Below are positions 11,417 through 22,368 of a stretch of 64,000 nucleotides of DNA, in pieces. This DNA is from Phytopseudomonas dryadis. GTDB lineage: Bacteria; Pseudomonadota; Gammaproteobacteria; Pseudomonadales; Pseudomonadaceae. Under the pieces are notes generated by a model. That model was given only the letters and a program-made list of their open reading frames with translations. It had not been told where the DNA came from and did not search any database. The stretch is from assembly GCF_004327355.1 (NCBI RefSeq), contig NZ_QJUM01000017.1, forward strand, positions 62,001-126,000, in the 5' to 3' direction. Both the position numbers and the translations under genes were made by a program. Each line of letters starts with the position of its first letter. The first letter of the stretch is position 1.

Positions 11417-11866
11417 ATGGAGCATTGGCAACGAACCATTGAAGCCGGCAACCGCTACTTCGCCGAAGGCTCCTGGGTCGAGGCGCGGGAGCAGTACCTG
11501 CAGGCGCTGGCGTTGGCCCAGGTACTGTTCGAGCGCTGGCGCGATGCCGATGCGGCCGTCGCTGCACTGGTCGTTTCCCAGCACAACCTGGCCGACCTGC
11601 AACTGATGCTGGGTCACCCCGAGGAGGCGGCCGAGCACCTGTGCGCCTGCCACGAGCATTTGCTGCGGAGCATGGCCAACCAGCGCCTCGCGCCAGCGCT
11701 GCGCCAGGCTGCGCTGAATCACAGCCGTCGCACCTATACCAGTCTGTTGAACTTTATCGCCGAGCACGGGGCCTACCCCCGTACAGATCGGTTGCTGGGC
11801 GTCGACTCGCCTGGCGATGCGTCACCGGTGGCGCGCGCTGCGTCTGCCGTCCGTCAGTACCATTAA
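11417..11866 (+). CDS. Conserved operon protein OrfX (fumC-sodA spacer gene)
   Basis: 149-residue protein corresponding in position to orfX of the P. aeruginosa fagA-fumC-orfX-sodA operon. It looks fully alpha-helical, with a TPR-like pattern ([20 protein letters not shown], then [20 protein letters not shown]), suggesting a small helical-repeat fold; the function is unknown. ATG 11417 is chosen because GAGGAGG lies about 8 bases upstream. An in-frame GTG at 11381 would add 12 residues. sodA starts 17 bases after the stop. Confidence 0.8.
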   Translation: MEHWQRTIEAGNRYFAEGSWVEAREQYLQALALAQVLFERWRDADAAVAALVVSQHNLADLQLMLGHPEEAAEHLCACHEHLLRSMANQRLAPALRQAALNHSRRTYTSLLNFIAEHGAYPRTDRLLGVDSPGDASPVARAASAVRQYH

Positions 11867-11883
11867 TCAAGAGGAGCAATACC

Positions 11884-12495
11884 ATGCCGTATAGCCTGCC
11901 TGATCTGCCCTATGCCTACGATGCCCTGGAGCCGCACATCGATGCGCAAACCATGGAAATCCACCACAGCAAGCATCACCAGACCTACGTCAACAACCTC
12001 AACGCCGCCCTGGAGGGCAATCCGTTGGGCGAACTGCCGGTCGAAGAGCTGCTGACCCGTCTGGCCGAGGTGCCGGAAGACAAACGTGGCGCCGTGATCA
12101 ACAACGGTGGCGGCCATGCCAACCATTCGCTGTTCTGGACGGTCATGAGCACCCATGGCGGCGGCGAGCCCCAAGGCGAGCTGAAGGCCGCCATCGACGC
12201 GCAGCTGGGCGGTTTCGCCAGCTTCAAGGAGGCCTTCACCAAAGCCGCCCTGACCCGTTTCGGCAGTGGCTGGGCCTGGCTCAGCGTAACCCCGCAGAAG
12301 ACGCTGGTGGTCGAGAGCACCGGCAACCAGGATAGCCCGCTGATGAACGGCAACACGCCGATTCTCGGCCTCGACGTCTGGGAGCACGCCTACTACCTGC
12401 GTTATCAGAACCGCCGTCCGGAATACATTGGCGCTTTCTACAACGTGGTCGACTGGGCCGAGGTCGCGCGTCGCTACCAGGCTGCCCTGGCGTGA
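11884..12495 (+). CDS. sodA: Manganese superoxide dismutase
   Basis: 203-residue cytoplasmic SOD of the Fe/Mn family, converting superoxide to peroxide and oxygen. Metal ligands are visible in [20 protein letters not shown] and [12 protein letters not shown]. The block STGNQDSP carries the Gln typical of Mn-type enzymes, and the GGHANH sequence also favours manganese over iron. RBS AAGAGGAGC precedes the ATG. As the last gene of the Fur-type operon it would supply SOD activity under iron limitation. Confidence 0.95.
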   Translation: MPYSLPDLPYAYDALEPHIDAQTMEIHHSKHHQTYVNNLNAALEGNPLGELPVEELLTRLAEVPEDKRGAVINNGGGHANHSLFWTVMSTHGGGEPQGELKAAIDAQLGGFASFKEAFTKAALTRFGSGWAWLSVTPQKTLVVESTGNQDSPLMNGNTPILGLDVWEHAYYLRYQNRRPEYIGAFYNVVDWAEVARRYQAALA

Positions 12496-12529
12496 CATTT
12501 CCGGCCTCTCCGCCGAGCCGCGCCCTGGC

Positions 12530-13423
12530 ATGAGCCCGTTGCACGAGCTGGTAGCCGTCAACGCCCGTTCCTTGCGCTATGCATTGGGCGTGATGCTGCT
12601 GGTAGGGGGCGGGACGCTTCTCGCCCTCAAGGTCTGGGGTGGCCTGCAGAGTCGTCTGGCGCCGGAGCTCTGGTACGCCCTGCAAGGCGGGCTGCTGTGC
12701 GCCCTGGGCACCGCGCTCGGGGCGTTGCCCGTGCTGTTCATGCGCAGCATCCCGGCGCGGGTCAACGATGCCATGCTGGGGTTCGGCGGGGGGATGATGC
12801 TGGCTGCCAGCTGCTTCTCCCTGCTGGTGCCGGCCTTGCAGGTGACGCAGGAGCAGGGTTTCGGTCGCTGGGGTGGCGGCTTTCTGGTCAGTGCCGGCCT
12901 GCTGCTGGGCGCCAGCGCCCTGTTTCTGCTGGGCCGGCGTCTGGCGCATCGTTCGCTGGCCATCGGTTCGTCATCGCCAGGCGTCGGGGTCTGGCTGTTC
13001 GTCATCGCCATCGTGCTGCACAACATTCCCGAGGGCATGGCGGTGGGCGTCTCCGCTGCCGCCGGTCTGGCGGATGCCGACGGCCTGACGCTGGGTATCG
13101 CCCTGCAGGATGTGCCGGAAGGGCTGGTGATCGCGTTGCTGCTGGCGGGAGCCGGCATGCCCCGGCTGAAGGCGGTGGCTTTCGGCGCGGCTTCGGGCCT
13201 GGTCGAGCCGCTGTTCGCCATACTGTGCGCCTGGCTGGTCGGTGTTTCCCAGCACTTGCTGCCCTGGGGGCTGAGCCTGGCGGCGGGGGCGATGATCTTC
13301 GTAGTGGTTCGCGCGATCATTCCCGAGCTGCATCGACGTGACAACGTCACGCTCGCGATACTGGGTTTTGCCCTGGGATTCTGCCTGATGATGCTGCTGG
13401 ATAACGCGCTGGGACGGGCCTGA
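12530..13423 (+). CDS. ZIP-family metal transporter
   Basis: 297-residue inner-membrane protein with about eight hydrophobic segments, probably importing zinc or other divalent metals. The ZIP signature is clear: HNIPEGMAVGV in one helix and ALQDVPEGLVIAL in the next, which together form the binuclear metal site. ATG 12530 is chosen because the longer open frame runs back into sodA. It lies 34 bases after sodA, so cotranscription with the iron-starvation operon is possible, and P. aeruginosa has a ZIP-type gene at this place. Confidence 0.88.
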   Translation: MSPLHELVAVNARSLRYALGVMLLVGGGTLLALKVWGGLQSRLAPELWYALQGGLLCALGTALGALPVLFMRSIPARVNDAMLGFGGGMMLAASCFSLLVPALQVTQEQGFGRWGGGFLVSAGLLLGASALFLLGRRLAHRSLAIGSSSPGVGVWLFVIAIVLHNIPEGMAVGVSAAAGLADADGLTLGIALQDVPEGLVIALLLAGAGMPRLKAVAFGAASGLVEPLFAILCAWLVGVSQHLLPWGLSLAAGAMIFVVVRAIIPELHRRDNVTLAILGFALGFCLMMLLDNALGRA

Positions 13424-13441
13424 GCCGAACGCGACGCTTTA

Positions 13442-13714
13442 TTATTCGCCTTCGTCGAAGTAGTTGTTGATCAGTTCGACAAGCGCCTTCAGCGCTTCCT
13501 CTTCGCGTTCGCCTTCGGTGAGCAGGTGCACGACGGTACCTTTTCCGGCGGCGAGCATCATCACCGCCATGATGCTCTTGCCATCGACGAGACTCTCCGC
13601 GCTTCTGCCGATCCTGACCTGGCACGGGAATCGCCCCGCGACGCCGACGAACTTGGCAGCGGCGCGCGCATGCAGGCCGAGCTTGTTGATGATGGTGATT
13701 TCGCAGGCGGGCAT
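13442..13714 (-). CDS. ptsO: Nitrogen PTS phosphocarrier protein NPr (HPr-like)
   Basis: 90-residue HPr-fold protein that relays phosphate from EI-Ntr (PtsP) to EIIA-Ntr (PtsN). The phosphorylated histidine lies in NKLGLHARAAAKF at residue 16, and a serine region SLVDGKSIMAVMML is also present. It is the last gene of the rpoN-hpf-ptsN-rapZ-ptsO cluster. Only 12 bases separate it from rapZ. Confidence 0.93.
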   Translation of the reverse strand: MPACEITIINKLGLHARAAAKFVGVAGRFPCQVRIGRSAESLVDGKSIMAVMMLAAGKGTVVHLLTEGEREEEALKALVELINNYFDEGE

Positions 13715-13726
13715 CGCGGCGTTTCC

Positions 13727-14584
13727 TTAACTGAGGTCGCGGTGGCGGATCTGAACGTTCTTCAGCAGCGGTTTGAGGGCATTGCCCAGGCGGTTGGCCA
13801 GGTACACCGAACGGTGATGGCCGCCGGTACAGCCGATCGCCACGGTGACATAGGCGCGGTTGCTGGCGGCGAATCGCGGCAGCCATTTGTGCAGGTAGGC
13901 GAATATGTCCTGGTACATGTCTTCGACGTCCGCCTGGGCCGCCAGGTAGTCGATCACCGGTTGCTGCAAGCCTGAAAAATCGCGCAGCTCCGGTTTCCAG
14001 TAGGGATTGGGCAGGCAGCGCACGTCGAATACCAGATCCGCATCCACCGGCATGCCACGCTTGAAGCCGAACGATTCCACCAGGTAGGCGGTGCCCGGCT
14101 CCGGCTGGTTGAGCAGGCGCAGCTTCAGGGTGTCGCGCAACTGGTAGAGATTCAGGTGGGTGGTGTCGATCTTCAGGTCGGCCCGGTCGATGATCGGGCC
14201 CAGCAGCAGGCTTTCATCGGCGATGGCTTCGGCCAGCGAGCGTTCGTCGTTGGTCAGAGGATGGCGCCGGCGGGTTTCCGAAAAACGCTTGAGCAGCGTT
14301 TCCTCGGTGGCGTCCAGGTACAGCACGTCGCACCGGATATTCCGCGAGCGCACTTCATCCAGCAGTTCGGAGAAGCGCTTGAGCTGGCTGGGCAGGTTGC
14401 GTGCATCGATGGATACCGCGACCTGCGGCTGCAGCAGTTCGGTATGCAGCAGCGCACGTTCCGCCAGTTCCGGCAGCAGGCCGGCGGGCAAGTTGTCGAT
14501 GCAGTAGAAGCCGTTGTCCTCGAGTACGTCGAGGGCTGTGCTCTTGCCCGAACCGGAACGACCGCTGACGATGATCAGGCGCAT
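13727..14584 (-). CDS. rapZ: RNase adapter/nucleotide-binding protein RapZ
   Basis: 285-residue protein of the RapZ/YvcJ family. It has an N-terminal P-loop domain with Walker A GRSGSGKS at residues 8-15, and the conserved C-terminal block [13 protein letters not shown]. In enterobacteria it directs RNase E to the sRNA GlmZ and so controls amino-sugar synthesis; its role in Pseudomonas is less clear. The ATG at 14584 is used since the longer open frame overlaps ptsN. It is 2 bases downstream of the ptsN stop, so tightly coupled. Confidence 0.93.
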   Translation of the reverse strand: MRLIIVSGRSGSGKSTALDVLEDNGFYCIDNLPAGLLPELAERALLHTELLQPQVAVSIDARNLPSQLKRFSELLDEVRSRNIRCDVLYLDATEETLLKRFSETRRRHPLTNDERSLAEAIADESLLLGPIIDRADLKIDTTHLNLYQLRDTLKLRLLNQPEPGTAYLVESFGFKRGMPVDADLVFDVRCLPNPYWKPELRDFSGLQQPVIDYLAAQADVEDMYQDIFAYLHKWLPRFAASNRAYVTVAIGCTGGHHRSVYLANRLGNALKPLLKNVQIRHRDLS

Positions 14585-14586
14585 GT

Positions 14587-15051
14587 TTATTGACCGTTCT
14601 GTACGTCCACCACGACCTGGTAAAGCGCTTCGCTGCTGGTGGCCTGGCGCAGCCGTTCGCGGACGTCGCCGCGGTCGAACATGCTGGCGACCTGGCGCAA
14701 CAATTCCAGGTGTTCGTCGGTGGCGGCTTCGGGTACCAGCAGGACGAAGAGCAGATCGACGGGAGCCCCGTCTATCGCATCGAAGTCGACTGCGCTGCTC
14801 AGCTTCAGCAGGGCGCTGATCGGCGTGTTGCAACCGGGCAGGCGACAGTGGGGGATGGCGATGCCATTGCCGAAACCGGTCGAGCCGAGTTTTTCACGGG
14901 CGATCAGGCTTTCGTAAATGGTCTGGCCGTCGAGATCGGGCAGGTCGCGCGCGATCACGCTGGCTATCTGTTCGAGAATGCGTTTCTTGCTGCCTCCCGG
15001 CACGTCCACGAGGGAACGGCCGGGGGTCAGTATGGCTTCAAGTCGGATCAT
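14587..15051 (-). CDS. ptsN: Nitrogen PTS EIIA component
   Basis: 154-residue EIIA-Ntr, a regulatory phosphoprotein. It receives phosphate from NPr and modulates potassium uptake, carbon/nitrogen balance and, in Pseudomonas, PHB or alginate synthesis. The phosphoacceptor histidine lies in [11 protein letters not shown] near residue 68. It belongs to the rpoN cluster, downstream of hpf and upstream of rapZ. Confidence 0.95.
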   Translation of the reverse strand: MIRLEAILTPGRSLVDVPGGSKKRILEQIASVIARDLPDLDGQTIYESLIAREKLGSTGFGNGIAIPHCRLPGCNTPISALLKLSSAVDFDAIDGAPVDLLFVLLVPEAATDEHLELLRQVASMFDRGDVRERLRQATSSEALYQVVVDVQNGQ

Positions 15052-15066
15052 AGGAGATAGACGAGG

Positions 15067-15375
15067 TCAGCGGGCCATTGCACCCTGCTGGCGGTCGAGC
15101 TGTTTTTCCTTGTGCTTGATGAGTTGACGGTCGAGTTTGTCGGTCAGCAGATCGATGGCTGCGTACATGTCGTCATGCTCGGCGTTGGCGACCACTTCGC
15201 CGCCCGCGATGTGCAGGGTGGCTTCGATTTTCTGCTTGAGCTTCTCGACCTCCATGATGACTTGCACATTGGTGATCTTGTCGAAATGTCGCTCGAGGCG
15301 CTCGAGCTTCTCTTCGATATAGCTGCGTAGTGCGTCTGTCACATCCAGCTGGTGTCCACTGATGTTGACTTGCAT
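15067..15375 (-). CDS. hpf: Ribosome hibernation promoting factor
   Basis: 102-residue short-form HPF/YfiA family protein that binds the 30S subunit and stabilises 100S or 70S dormant ribosomes. The N-terminus MQVNISGHQLDVTDALRSYI and the central NAEHDDMYAAIDLLTDKLD are typical. It lacks the C-terminal dimerisation domain of long HPF. It follows rpoN by about 120 bases and precedes ptsN by 15 bases. Confidence 0.95.
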   Translation of the reverse strand: MQVNISGHQLDVTDALRSYIEEKLERLERHFDKITNVQVIMEVEKLKQKIEATLHIAGGEVVANAEHDDMYAAIDLLTDKLDRQLIKHKEKQLDRQQGAMAR

Positions 15376-15497
15376 ACCGCTTCTCCTTGTTGCCGTGTGT
15401 GAGAGACAGGCTATCGGGCCTGCCGCCGGAACACTTTGGCTTGCAAGGGACTGGCGAGTGTCCTCCGGTTCGCCAGCTCTTGCGCTACAAGGGCGCG

Positions 15498-17006
15498 TTA
15501 CATCAGTCGCTTGCGTTCGCTCGAAGGCGCTATACCGAGGGATTCACGGTATTTGGCGACTGTGCGGCGTGCCACTTGAATGCCCTGTGCCTCCAGTAAA
15601 CCAGCGATCTTGCTGTCACTCAACGGCTTTTTAGCATTTTCCGCGGCAACCAGTTTCTTGATGATCGCGCGGATCGCGGTGGACGAACATTCGCCGCCTT
15701 CGGAGGTGCTGACGTGGCTGGAAAAGAAGTATTTCAGCTCGTAAATGCCGCGTGGCGTGTGCATGAATTTCTGCGTGGTCACGCGTGAGATGGTCGATTC
15801 GTGCATGCCCACCGCCTCGGCGATATCGTGCAGGACCAGGGGCTTCATGGCTTCGTCGCCATAGTCGAGGAAACCGCGCTGGTGCTCGACGATCTGGGTG
15901 GCGACCTTCATCAGGGTTTCGTTGCGGCTCTGCAGGCTCTTGATGAACCAGCGCGCTTCCTGCAACTGGTTGCGCATGAAGGTGTTGTCGGCGCTGGAGT
16001 CGGCGCGTTTGACGAAGCCGGCGTACTGGGCGTTGACGCGCAGGCGCGGCATGGCGTCCTGGTTCAGTTCCACCAGCCAGCGGTCGTTGTGCTTGCGCAC
16101 GATGACGTCGGGCACCACGTATTCCGGCTCGCTGGACTCGATCTGCGAGCCCGGGCGTGGATTGAGGCTCTGGATCAGTTCGATGACGTGGCGCAGTTCG
16201 TCTTCCTTGAGCTTCATGCGCCGCATCAACTGGTTGTAGTCGCGGCTGCCGAGCAGGTCGAGGTAGTCGCCGGCCAGGCGCTGGGCTTCGGCGAGCCAGG
16301 GCGTGCTGGCGGGCAATTGGCGCAGTTGCAGCAGCAGGCACTCGCGCAGATCGCGCGCGGCGATGCCGGACGGCTCGAACTGCTGGATGCGGTGCAGCAC
16401 GGCTTCGACCTCGTCGAGTTCGACATCGAGCTCCGGGTCGAAGGAGTCGACGATCTCTTCGAGGGTTTCTTCCAGGTAGCCCTGATTGTTGATGCAGTCG
16501 ATCAGGGTCACCGCGATCAGGCGATCCTTGTCGGACATCGGCGCCAGGTTGAGCTGCCAGAGCATGTGGCTCTGCAGGCTTTCGCCGGCCGAGGTGCGGG
16601 TGGTGAAGTCCCACTCGTCGTCATCGCTGCTGGGCAGGCTGCTGGCGCTGGTCTGGTAGACGTCTTCCCAGGCCGTGTCGACGGGCAGTTCGCTGGGGAT
16701 GCGTTCGCCCCATTCGCCTTCTTCCAGGTTGTCGACGGTCTGCGCGTTTTCCTGGTAGCTGGGTTCCTGAAAGGTTTCTTCCTGGGCGGGGGTGGCGGGC
16801 GCACTTTCCGCGCCGTCGGCCAACGGATCCGAGTTGTCGAAGTCGTCGCCTTCTTCCTGCCGCTCGAGCATGGGGTTGGACTCCAGCGCCTCCTGGATCT
16901 CCTGCTGCAGATCCAGGGTCGACAATTGGAGCAGGCGAATGGCTTGTTGCAGCTGCGGTGTCATCGTCAGCTGCTGGCCCATTTTCAGGACTAGCGATGG
17001 TTTCAT
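15498..17006 (-). CDS. rpoN: RNA polymerase sigma-54 factor
   Basis: 502-residue alternative sigma factor for nitrogen, motility and other enhancer-dependent promoters (-24/-12 type). Region I is Gln/Leu-rich at the N-terminus ([20 protein letters not shown]). An acidic region II follows, with many Asp, Glu and Ser residues. The RpoN box [18 protein letters not shown] lies at the C-terminus. It sits downstream of lptB with a 176-base spacer that holds a TATAAT element, so it may have its own promoter. Confidence 0.97.
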   Translation of the reverse strand: MKPSLVLKMGQQLTMTPQLQQAIRLLQLSTLDLQQEIQEALESNPMLERQEEGDDFDNSDPLADGAESAPATPAQEETFQEPSYQENAQTVDNLEEGEWGERIPSELPVDTAWEDVYQTSASSLPSSDDDEWDFTTRTSAGESLQSHMLWQLNLAPMSDKDRLIAVTLIDCINNQGYLEETLEEIVDSFDPELDVELDEVEAVLHRIQQFEPSGIAARDLRECLLLQLRQLPASTPWLAEAQRLAGDYLDLLGSRDYNQLMRRMKLKEDELRHVIELIQSLNPRPGSQIESSEPEYVVPDVIVRKHNDRWLVELNQDAMPRLRVNAQYAGFVKRADSSADNTFMRNQLQEARWFIKSLQSRNETLMKVATQIVEHQRGFLDYGDEAMKPLVLHDIAEAVGMHESTISRVTTQKFMHTPRGIYELKYFFSSHVSTSEGGECSSTAIRAIIKKLVAAENAKKPLSDSKIAGLLEAQGIQVARRTVAKYRESLGIAPSSERKRLM

Positions 17007-17074
17007 TGCAGACCTTATCTACCGGCGTCTGTGCGCAATCCACTACAGGGCGTCGAAGCGCCACTAGGAAGCAA

Positions 17075-17080
17075 ATTATA
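17075..17080 (-). promoter_or_regulatory. Candidate -10 element upstream of rpoN
   Basis: A perfect TATAAT on the minus strand lies about 70 bases before the rpoN start, in the AT-richer part of the lptB-rpoN spacer. No strong -35 hexamer is seen at standard spacing. It suggests a separate promoter for rpoN-hpf-ptsN-rapZ-ptsO, but it is only a sequence match. Confidence 0.35.
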
Positions 17081-17182
17081 TGCCTGACCCTGAGTGATTT
17101 GCCTAGGGCGTACCATCAATTATTTCCCGCTTCTGTGTCGCGGCCCGGCTGCCCGGCGCTGCCGGGCGAGCCTGCGCGGCCG

Positions 17183-17910
<728 letters not shown>

Positions 17911-17914
<4 letters not shown>

Positions 17915-18453
17915 TGGTCCTGCTGGTCGGCAGGTTTGTTCTTCGGCTGGATCACCATGTCGATGCGCGGGCGTGGCGTGGTCACGTTGCTGCCGGTGGC
18001 GCGGCCCGCGTTGACGATCTGGCGCTGGGTGTCGTAAACGATCTTCTCGCCTTCGAAGGTGTTGCCTTCCTGGACGACCTTGGCCTGGTCGAGCAGCACG
18101 ATGCGTTCGTTGCTGGCGAAGTACTGGATGGTCAGGCCGTAGGCCTTGACGATCTGCTTGTCCGCCGCAGGTTTCTGTTCGTAGTAGGCGGGCTTGCCCA
18201 CCGAGGTGAATACATCGATATCGCCCTGGGCATTCTGGGTGATGGTGACGGTGTCGCCGGTGATCTTCAGGGTGCCCTGGGTGATGACGACATCGCCGCG
18301 GTACACGGCGACGCCCTGCTTGTCGTCCAGTTCAGCGCTGTCGGCCTGCACACGGATCGGCTGCTCACGGTCGGTTGGCAGCGCCCAGGCGCTTGTGCTT
18401 CCGAGCATGGCGCCGAGGCTGAGGAGAAGGGGGAAGGTTTTAACGAACCTCAT
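17911..18453 (-). CDS. lptA: LPS transport periplasmic protein LptA (LptH)
   Basis: 180-residue periplasmic bridge component (called LptH in P. aeruginosa) that carries LPS between LptC and LptDE. There is an N-terminal signal peptide ending near TSAWALPTD. The OstA-like beta-jellyroll core is recognisable in [20 protein letters not shown]. It overlaps lptC by 14 bases and lptB by 4, typical of the tightly packed lptCAB unit. Confidence 0.94.
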
Positions 18454-19009
18454 GCTGGCCTCTTACGTTGGACTGCAGGAGCATCCTGCCGTCATTCAAG
18501 TACGCTTTCATTCCTTGTGCCGTGGTCACCCCATTGGCCGCGTCGATTCTAACGGCTTGCTGGGTCTGCGCATATTCCTTCTGCGGGAATACGGTCAGGC
18601 GGCTGGTGGTCAGTATAGTGGGCCGGCCCTTGGCGTCCGTGCGTTCGACGCGGACCTGGTCGATCAACTCCACTTCGATGCCGTCGGGACCGACCTCGGC
18701 GCGCTCGCTGCGCACCTTCCAGGGCTGCTCGGTGCCCCGGTACAGATTCATCCTCGGGTCGCTCAGCAGGGTGATGTCGGAGCTCTGCACGTGCTCGAGC
18801 AGGCTGCTGGTCATGTCGTACTGCAGCTTGCCGTCGGCCTGATACTGCACGCTCCTGGCATTGACCGCGTAGAAGTCCACGGGGTTTTCGTTGCGCGTCT
18901 GGCTGGGGGGGCTGGAGAAACTGTCCGGGTTGATGTTCCAGTAGCCGGCGGCGACCAGCAGCAGGGCGGCGAAGGTCAGCAGGACGGGGGTGAGCAGTTT
19001 GCGCAGCAT
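18440..19009 (-). CDS. lptC: LPS export protein LptC
   Basis: 189-residue bitopic inner-membrane protein that links LptB2FG to LptA. One N-terminal membrane helix (residues 5-25) precedes a periplasmic OstA-like jellyroll with DFYAVNARSVQYQADGKLQY. It lies 9 bases after kdsC and overlaps lptA, placing Kdo synthesis and LPS export in one transcript. Confidence 0.92.
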   Translation of the reverse strand: MLRKLLTPVLLTFAALLLVAAGYWNINPDSFSSPPSQTRNENPVDFYAVNARSVQYQADGKLQYDMTSSLLEHVQSSDITLLSDPRMNLYRGTEQPWKVRSERAEVGPDGIEVELIDQVRVERTDAKGRPTILTTSRLTVFPQKEYAQTQQAVRIDAANGVTTAQGMKAYLNDGRMLLQSNVRGQHEVR

Positions 19010-19018
19010 CGGCAGGCC

Positions 19019-19543
19019 CTAGAGGTAGGCGGCTTGGGCAGCGTCGAGGCTGCCCTGGGCGCGCATGATCAGTTCGCAGAACTCCCGCGCGGCGCCTTCG
19101 CCGCCACGAGCCCGGGTCACGCCGTGGGCGTGTTCGCGGACGAAAGCGTCGGCGCTGGCCACCGCCATGCCCAGACCGACCCGGCGGATCACCGGCAGGT
19201 CGGGCAGGTCGTCGCCGAGGTAGGCGACCTGTGCGTAGCTCAGGCCCAGCTCGGCGAGCAATTCGTCGAGCACGTCGAGTTTGTCCTCGCGGCCCTGGTA
19301 CAGGTGCTGGATACCCAGGTTCTGCGCCCGGCGCTCGACCACCGGGGTCTTGCGCCCGCTGATGATCGCGGTGCGCACGCCAGAGTTGATCAGCATCTTG
19401 ATGCCCTGGCCGTCGAGGGTGTTGAAGGTCTTGAATTCGCTGCCGTCGACCAGGAAATACAGCTTGCCGTCGGTGAGCACGCCGTCGACATCGAAGATCG
19501 CCAGCTTGATGGCGCGCGCGCGCTGCAGCAGGTCGCTCATCAC
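19019..19543 (-). CDS. kdsC: 3-deoxy-D-manno-octulosonate 8-phosphate phosphatase
   Basis: 174-residue HAD phosphatase that makes Kdo from Kdo-8-phosphate for LPS core synthesis. The catalytic motif I FDVDGVLTDGKLYF is at residues 18-31, and the acidic motif AYLGDDLPDLPV follows. It is of the minimal C0 type without a cap domain, as usual for the tetrameric KdsC. It overlaps kdsD by 4 bases. Confidence 0.95.
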   Translation of the reverse strand: MMSDLLQRARAIKLAIFDVDGVLTDGKLYFLVDGSEFKTFNTLDGQGIKMLINSGVRTAIISGRKTPVVERRAQNLGIQHLYQGREDKLDVLDELLAELGLSYAQVAYLGDDLPDLPVIRRVGLGMAVASADAFVREHAHGVTRARGGEGAAREFCELIMRAQGSLDAAQAAYL

Positions 19544-20514
19544 ATCACCCCCGCGCGCAGCAGGTCGCCGAGGTTGAAGGCGCCGATCGGGCGCTCGCTG
19601 TCATCTACCACGACCAGTGCGCTGATCTTGTTGTCTTCCATGATCTTCAGGGCCTCGGCAGCGAGCATTTCCGCACGGGCGGTTTTGCCGTGCGGGGTCA
19701 TGACATCGTCGATGCGCGCATCACGCACGTCGACGCCTTTATCCAGCGCGCGGCGCAGGTCGCCATCGGTGAAGACCCCGGCAAGCCGGCCATCGGTTTC
19801 CAGTACGGCGGTCATGCCCAGGCCTTTCTGGGTCATTTCCAGCAGCGCCTCGCGCAGGCTGGTGCCGCGGCGAACCTGGGGCAGGCTGCTGCCGGCGTGC
19901 ATCACGTTCTCGACCTTGAGCAGCAGGCGTCGGCCGAGGGCGCCGCCGGGGTGGGAGAAGGCGAAGTCTTCCGCGGTGAAGCCGCGGGCCTCGAGCAGGG
20001 CGATGGCGAGGGCGTCGCCGAGCACCAGCGAGGCGGTGGTGGAGGAGGTCGGCGCCAGGTTGAGCGGGCAGGCTTCCTTGGCCACGCGGGCGTCCAGGTT
20101 GACCTCGGCGGCCTGGGCCAGCGGCGAGTCGGGGTTTCCGGTCATGCTGATCAGGGTGATGCCCAGGCGTTTGATCAGCGGCAGCAGGGTGACGATTTCC
20201 GCCGTCGAGCCGGAGTTGGACAGGGCCAGCACCACGTCATCGCGGGTGATCATGCCCATGTCGCCATGGCTGGCCTCGGCGGGGTGGACGAAGAAGGCCG
20301 TGGTGCCGGTGCTGGCCAGGGTCGCGGCGATCTTGTTGCCGACGTGCCCGGACTTGCCCATGCCGACCACCACCACGCGGCCCTTGCTGGCGAGAATCAG
20401 TTCGCAGGCACGCACGAAGCCGGCATCGATCCGCGGGAGAAGATCGTTGATCGCCTCGATTTCCAGGCGAATGGTACGTTGGGCGGATTGGATCAGATCG
20501 TTGGGTTGGCTCAT
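19540..20514 (-). CDS. kdsD: Arabinose-5-phosphate isomerase
   Basis: 324-residue enzyme converting ribulose-5-phosphate to arabinose-5-phosphate, the first step of Kdo formation. The SIS sugar isomerase domain (about 35-190, with VVVVGMGKSGHVGNKIAATL) is followed by a CBS pair (about 205-324). First gene of the kdsD-kdsC-lptCAB transcript, divergent from mlaF. Confidence 0.95.
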   Translation of the reverse strand: MSQPNDLIQSAQRTIRLEIEAINDLLPRIDAGFVRACELILASKGRVVVVGMGKSGHVGNKIAATLASTGTTAFFVHPAEASHGDMGMITRDDVVLALSNSGSTAEIVTLLPLIKRLGITLISMTGNPDSPLAQAAEVNLDARVAKEACPLNLAPTSSTTASLVLGDALAIALLEARGFTAEDFAFSHPGGALGRRLLLKVENVMHAGSSLPQVRRGTSLREALLEMTQKGLGMTAVLETDGRLAGVFTDGDLRRALDKGVDVRDARIDDVMTPHGKTARAEMLAAEALKIMEDNKISALVVVDDSERPIGAFNLGDLLRAGVM

Positions 20515-20549
20515 AGCGTCAGAGTAGGCGTGCCGAGTAAAAGGCGGCG

Positions 20550-20555
20550 ATTATA
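20550..20555 (-). promoter_or_regulatory. Candidate -10 element of kdsD
   Basis: TATAAT read on the minus strand, about 35 bases before the kdsD start and within the kdsD/mlaF divergent spacer. The upstream -35 match is weak. Confidence 0.4.
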
Positions 20556-20640
20556 GCGGGAAAGGCCACGGGACTCATCATCCATGGCGCCGGACCAACG
20601 GCAAAGCTGTCGCAAGGCTGAACGTCAAGGTTGCCGGGCT

Positions 20641-20668
20641 TTGGTGGCAACGGGGCAAATGCTATAGT
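20641..20668 (+). promoter_or_regulatory. Candidate sigma-70 promoter of the mla operon
   Basis: TTGGTG at 20641 and TATAGT at 20663 are separated by 16 bases, about 95 bases ahead of mlaF. This is the best promoter match in the divergent spacer on this strand and would drive mlaFEDCB. Confidence 0.5.
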
Positions 20669-20761
20669 CCGCAGCCCTTTTTCGACCCGCACGGACGAAC
20701 ATCGTGCCCTTATCCCGATGCGGGGCATCTGATTAGGACGACAGTACGCAATGGAGTTCCG

Positions 20762-21571
20762 ATGAGCGCCGAAAATCAGTACGCGGTCGAGCTGAAAAGC
20801 GTGAGCTTCAAGCGCGGCGAGCGGGACATCTTCAACAACGTCGACATACGTATCCCGCGCGGCAAGGTTACCGGGATCATGGGGCCGTCCGGCTGTGGCA
20901 AGACCACGCTGCTGCGCCTGATCGCCGCCGAACTCAGGCCGAGCAGCGGCGAAGTGTGGGTCAATGGCGTGAACCTGCCGACCCTGTCGCGCAGCGAGCT
21001 GTTCGATATGCGCAAGCAGATGGGCGTGCTGTTCCAGAGCGGTGCCCTGTTCACCGATCTGGACGTGTTCGAGAACGTCGCGTTTCCGCTGCGGGTGCAC
21101 ACGCAACTGCCGGAGGAAATGATTCGTGACATTGTCCTGATGAAATTGCAGGCGGTCGGCTTGCGCGGCGCCATCGAATTGATGCCCGATGAACTCTCCG
21201 GCGGCATGAAGCGCCGCGTCGCACTGGCGCGGGCGATTGCCCTGGACCCGCAGATCCTCATGTATGACGAACCGTTCGTCGGGCAGGACCCCATCGCCAT
21301 GGGCGTGCTGGTTCGCCTGATCCGCTTGCTCAACGACGCCCTGGGCATCACCAGCATCGTGGTTTCCCATGACCTGGCGGAAACCGCCAGCATCGCCGAC
21401 TACATCTACGTGGTCGGCGACAGTCAGGTGCTGGGTCAGGGAACACCGGCCGAACTGAGGGACTCAGAAAACCCTCGGGTGCGCCAATTCATGCAGGGAA
21501 CGCCGGACGGGCCGGTGCCGTTTCACTTTCCGGCACCCAGCTACCGCGACGATCTATTGGGAGGGCGCTGA
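20762..21571 (+). CDS. mlaF: Phospholipid transport ABC ATPase MlaF
   Basis: 269-residue ATPase of the inner-membrane MlaFEDB complex (Ttg2A in pseudomonads), which keeps outer-membrane lipid asymmetry. Walker [10 protein letters not shown], signature [15 protein letters not shown] and Walker [14 protein letters not shown] are present. Its stop overlaps the mlaE start by one base. In P. putida and P. aeruginosa this operon contributes to solvent and antibiotic tolerance. Confidence 0.95.
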   Translation: MSAENQYAVELKSVSFKRGERDIFNNVDIRIPRGKVTGIMGPSGCGKTTLLRLIAAELRPSSGEVWVNGVNLPTLSRSELFDMRKQMGVLFQSGALFTDLDVFENVAFPLRVHTQLPEEMIRDIVLMKLQAVGLRGAIELMPDELSGGMKRRVALARAIALDPQILMYDEPFVGQDPIAMGVLVRLIRLLNDALGITSIVVSHDLAETASIADYIYVVGDSQVLGQGTPAELRDSENPRVRQFMQGTPDGPVPFHFPAPSYRDDLLGGR

Positions 21572-22368
21572 TGCGCAGAACATCTCCGCTCGAACGGATA
21601 CGACTGTTCGGACGTGCCGGTATCGATGTGGTCGCCACACTGGGGCGTTCGACGATCTTTCTGCTGCACGCCCTGTTCGGCCGCGGCACCTCGGGCAATT
21701 CGCTGCAACTGCTGATCAAGCAGCTCTATTCCGTGGGCGTGATGTCCCTGGCGATCATCGTCGTCTCGGGCATCTTCATCGGCATGGTGCTGTCGCTGCA
21801 GGGGTTCAACATTCTCTCCAGCTACGGTTCCGAGCAGGCGGTCGGGCAGATGGTCGCCCTGACCCTGCTGCGCGAGCTGGGTCCGGTGGTCACCGCGCTG
21901 CTGTTCGCCGGCCGCGCGGGCTCGGCGCTGACCGCCGAGATCGGCAACATGAAGTCCACCGAGCAGTTGTCCAGCCTGGCCATGATCGGCGTCGACCCGC
22001 TCAAGCACATCGTCGCCCCGCGGCTGTGGGCCGGCTTCATTTCCATGCCGCTGCTGGCGATGATCTTCAGCGTGGTCGGCATCTGGGGTGGCGCCATGGT
22101 CGCCATCGACTGGCTGGGCGTCTACGAAGGCTCGTTCTGGGCCAACATGCAAAACAGTGTTTCGTTCCGCGAAGACGTTCTCAACGGGGTCATCAAAAGC
22201 CTGGTCTTCGCCTTCGTCGTCACCTGGATCGCCGTGTTCCAGGGCTACGACTGTGAGCCGACCTCGGAAGGCATCAGCCGCGCGACCACCCGCACGGTGG
22301 TCTATGCCTCGCTGGCCGTGCTGGGGCTGGACTTTATTCTGACCGCTTTGATGTTTGGAGATTTCTGA
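21571..22368 (+). CDS. mlaE: Phospholipid transport permease MlaE
   Basis: 265-residue permease of the MlaE/YrbE family with about five to six hydrophobic segments. The conserved stretch [20 protein letters not shown] is visible, followed by [14 protein letters not shown]. It overlaps mlaF and mlaD by one base each, showing strict translational coupling. Confidence 0.95.
   Translation: MRRTSPLERIRLFGRAGIDVVATLGRSTIFLLHALFGRGTSGNSLQLLIKQLYSVGVMSLAIIVVSGIFIGMVLSLQGFNILSSYGSEQAVGQMVALTLLRELGPVVTALLFAGRAGSALTAEIGNMKSTEQLSSLAMIGVDPLKHIVAPRLWAGFISMPLLAMIFSVVGIWGGAMVAIDWLGVYEGSFWANMQNSVSFREDVLNGVIKSLVFAFVVTWIAVFQGYDCEPTSEGISRATTRTVVYASLAVLGLDFILTALMFGDF

Noticed and set aside
12428..12529. N-terminal extension of the ZIP transporter from 12428
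   Set aside because: It overlaps the end of sodA and lacks family-like sequence; ATG 12530 gives the usual length.
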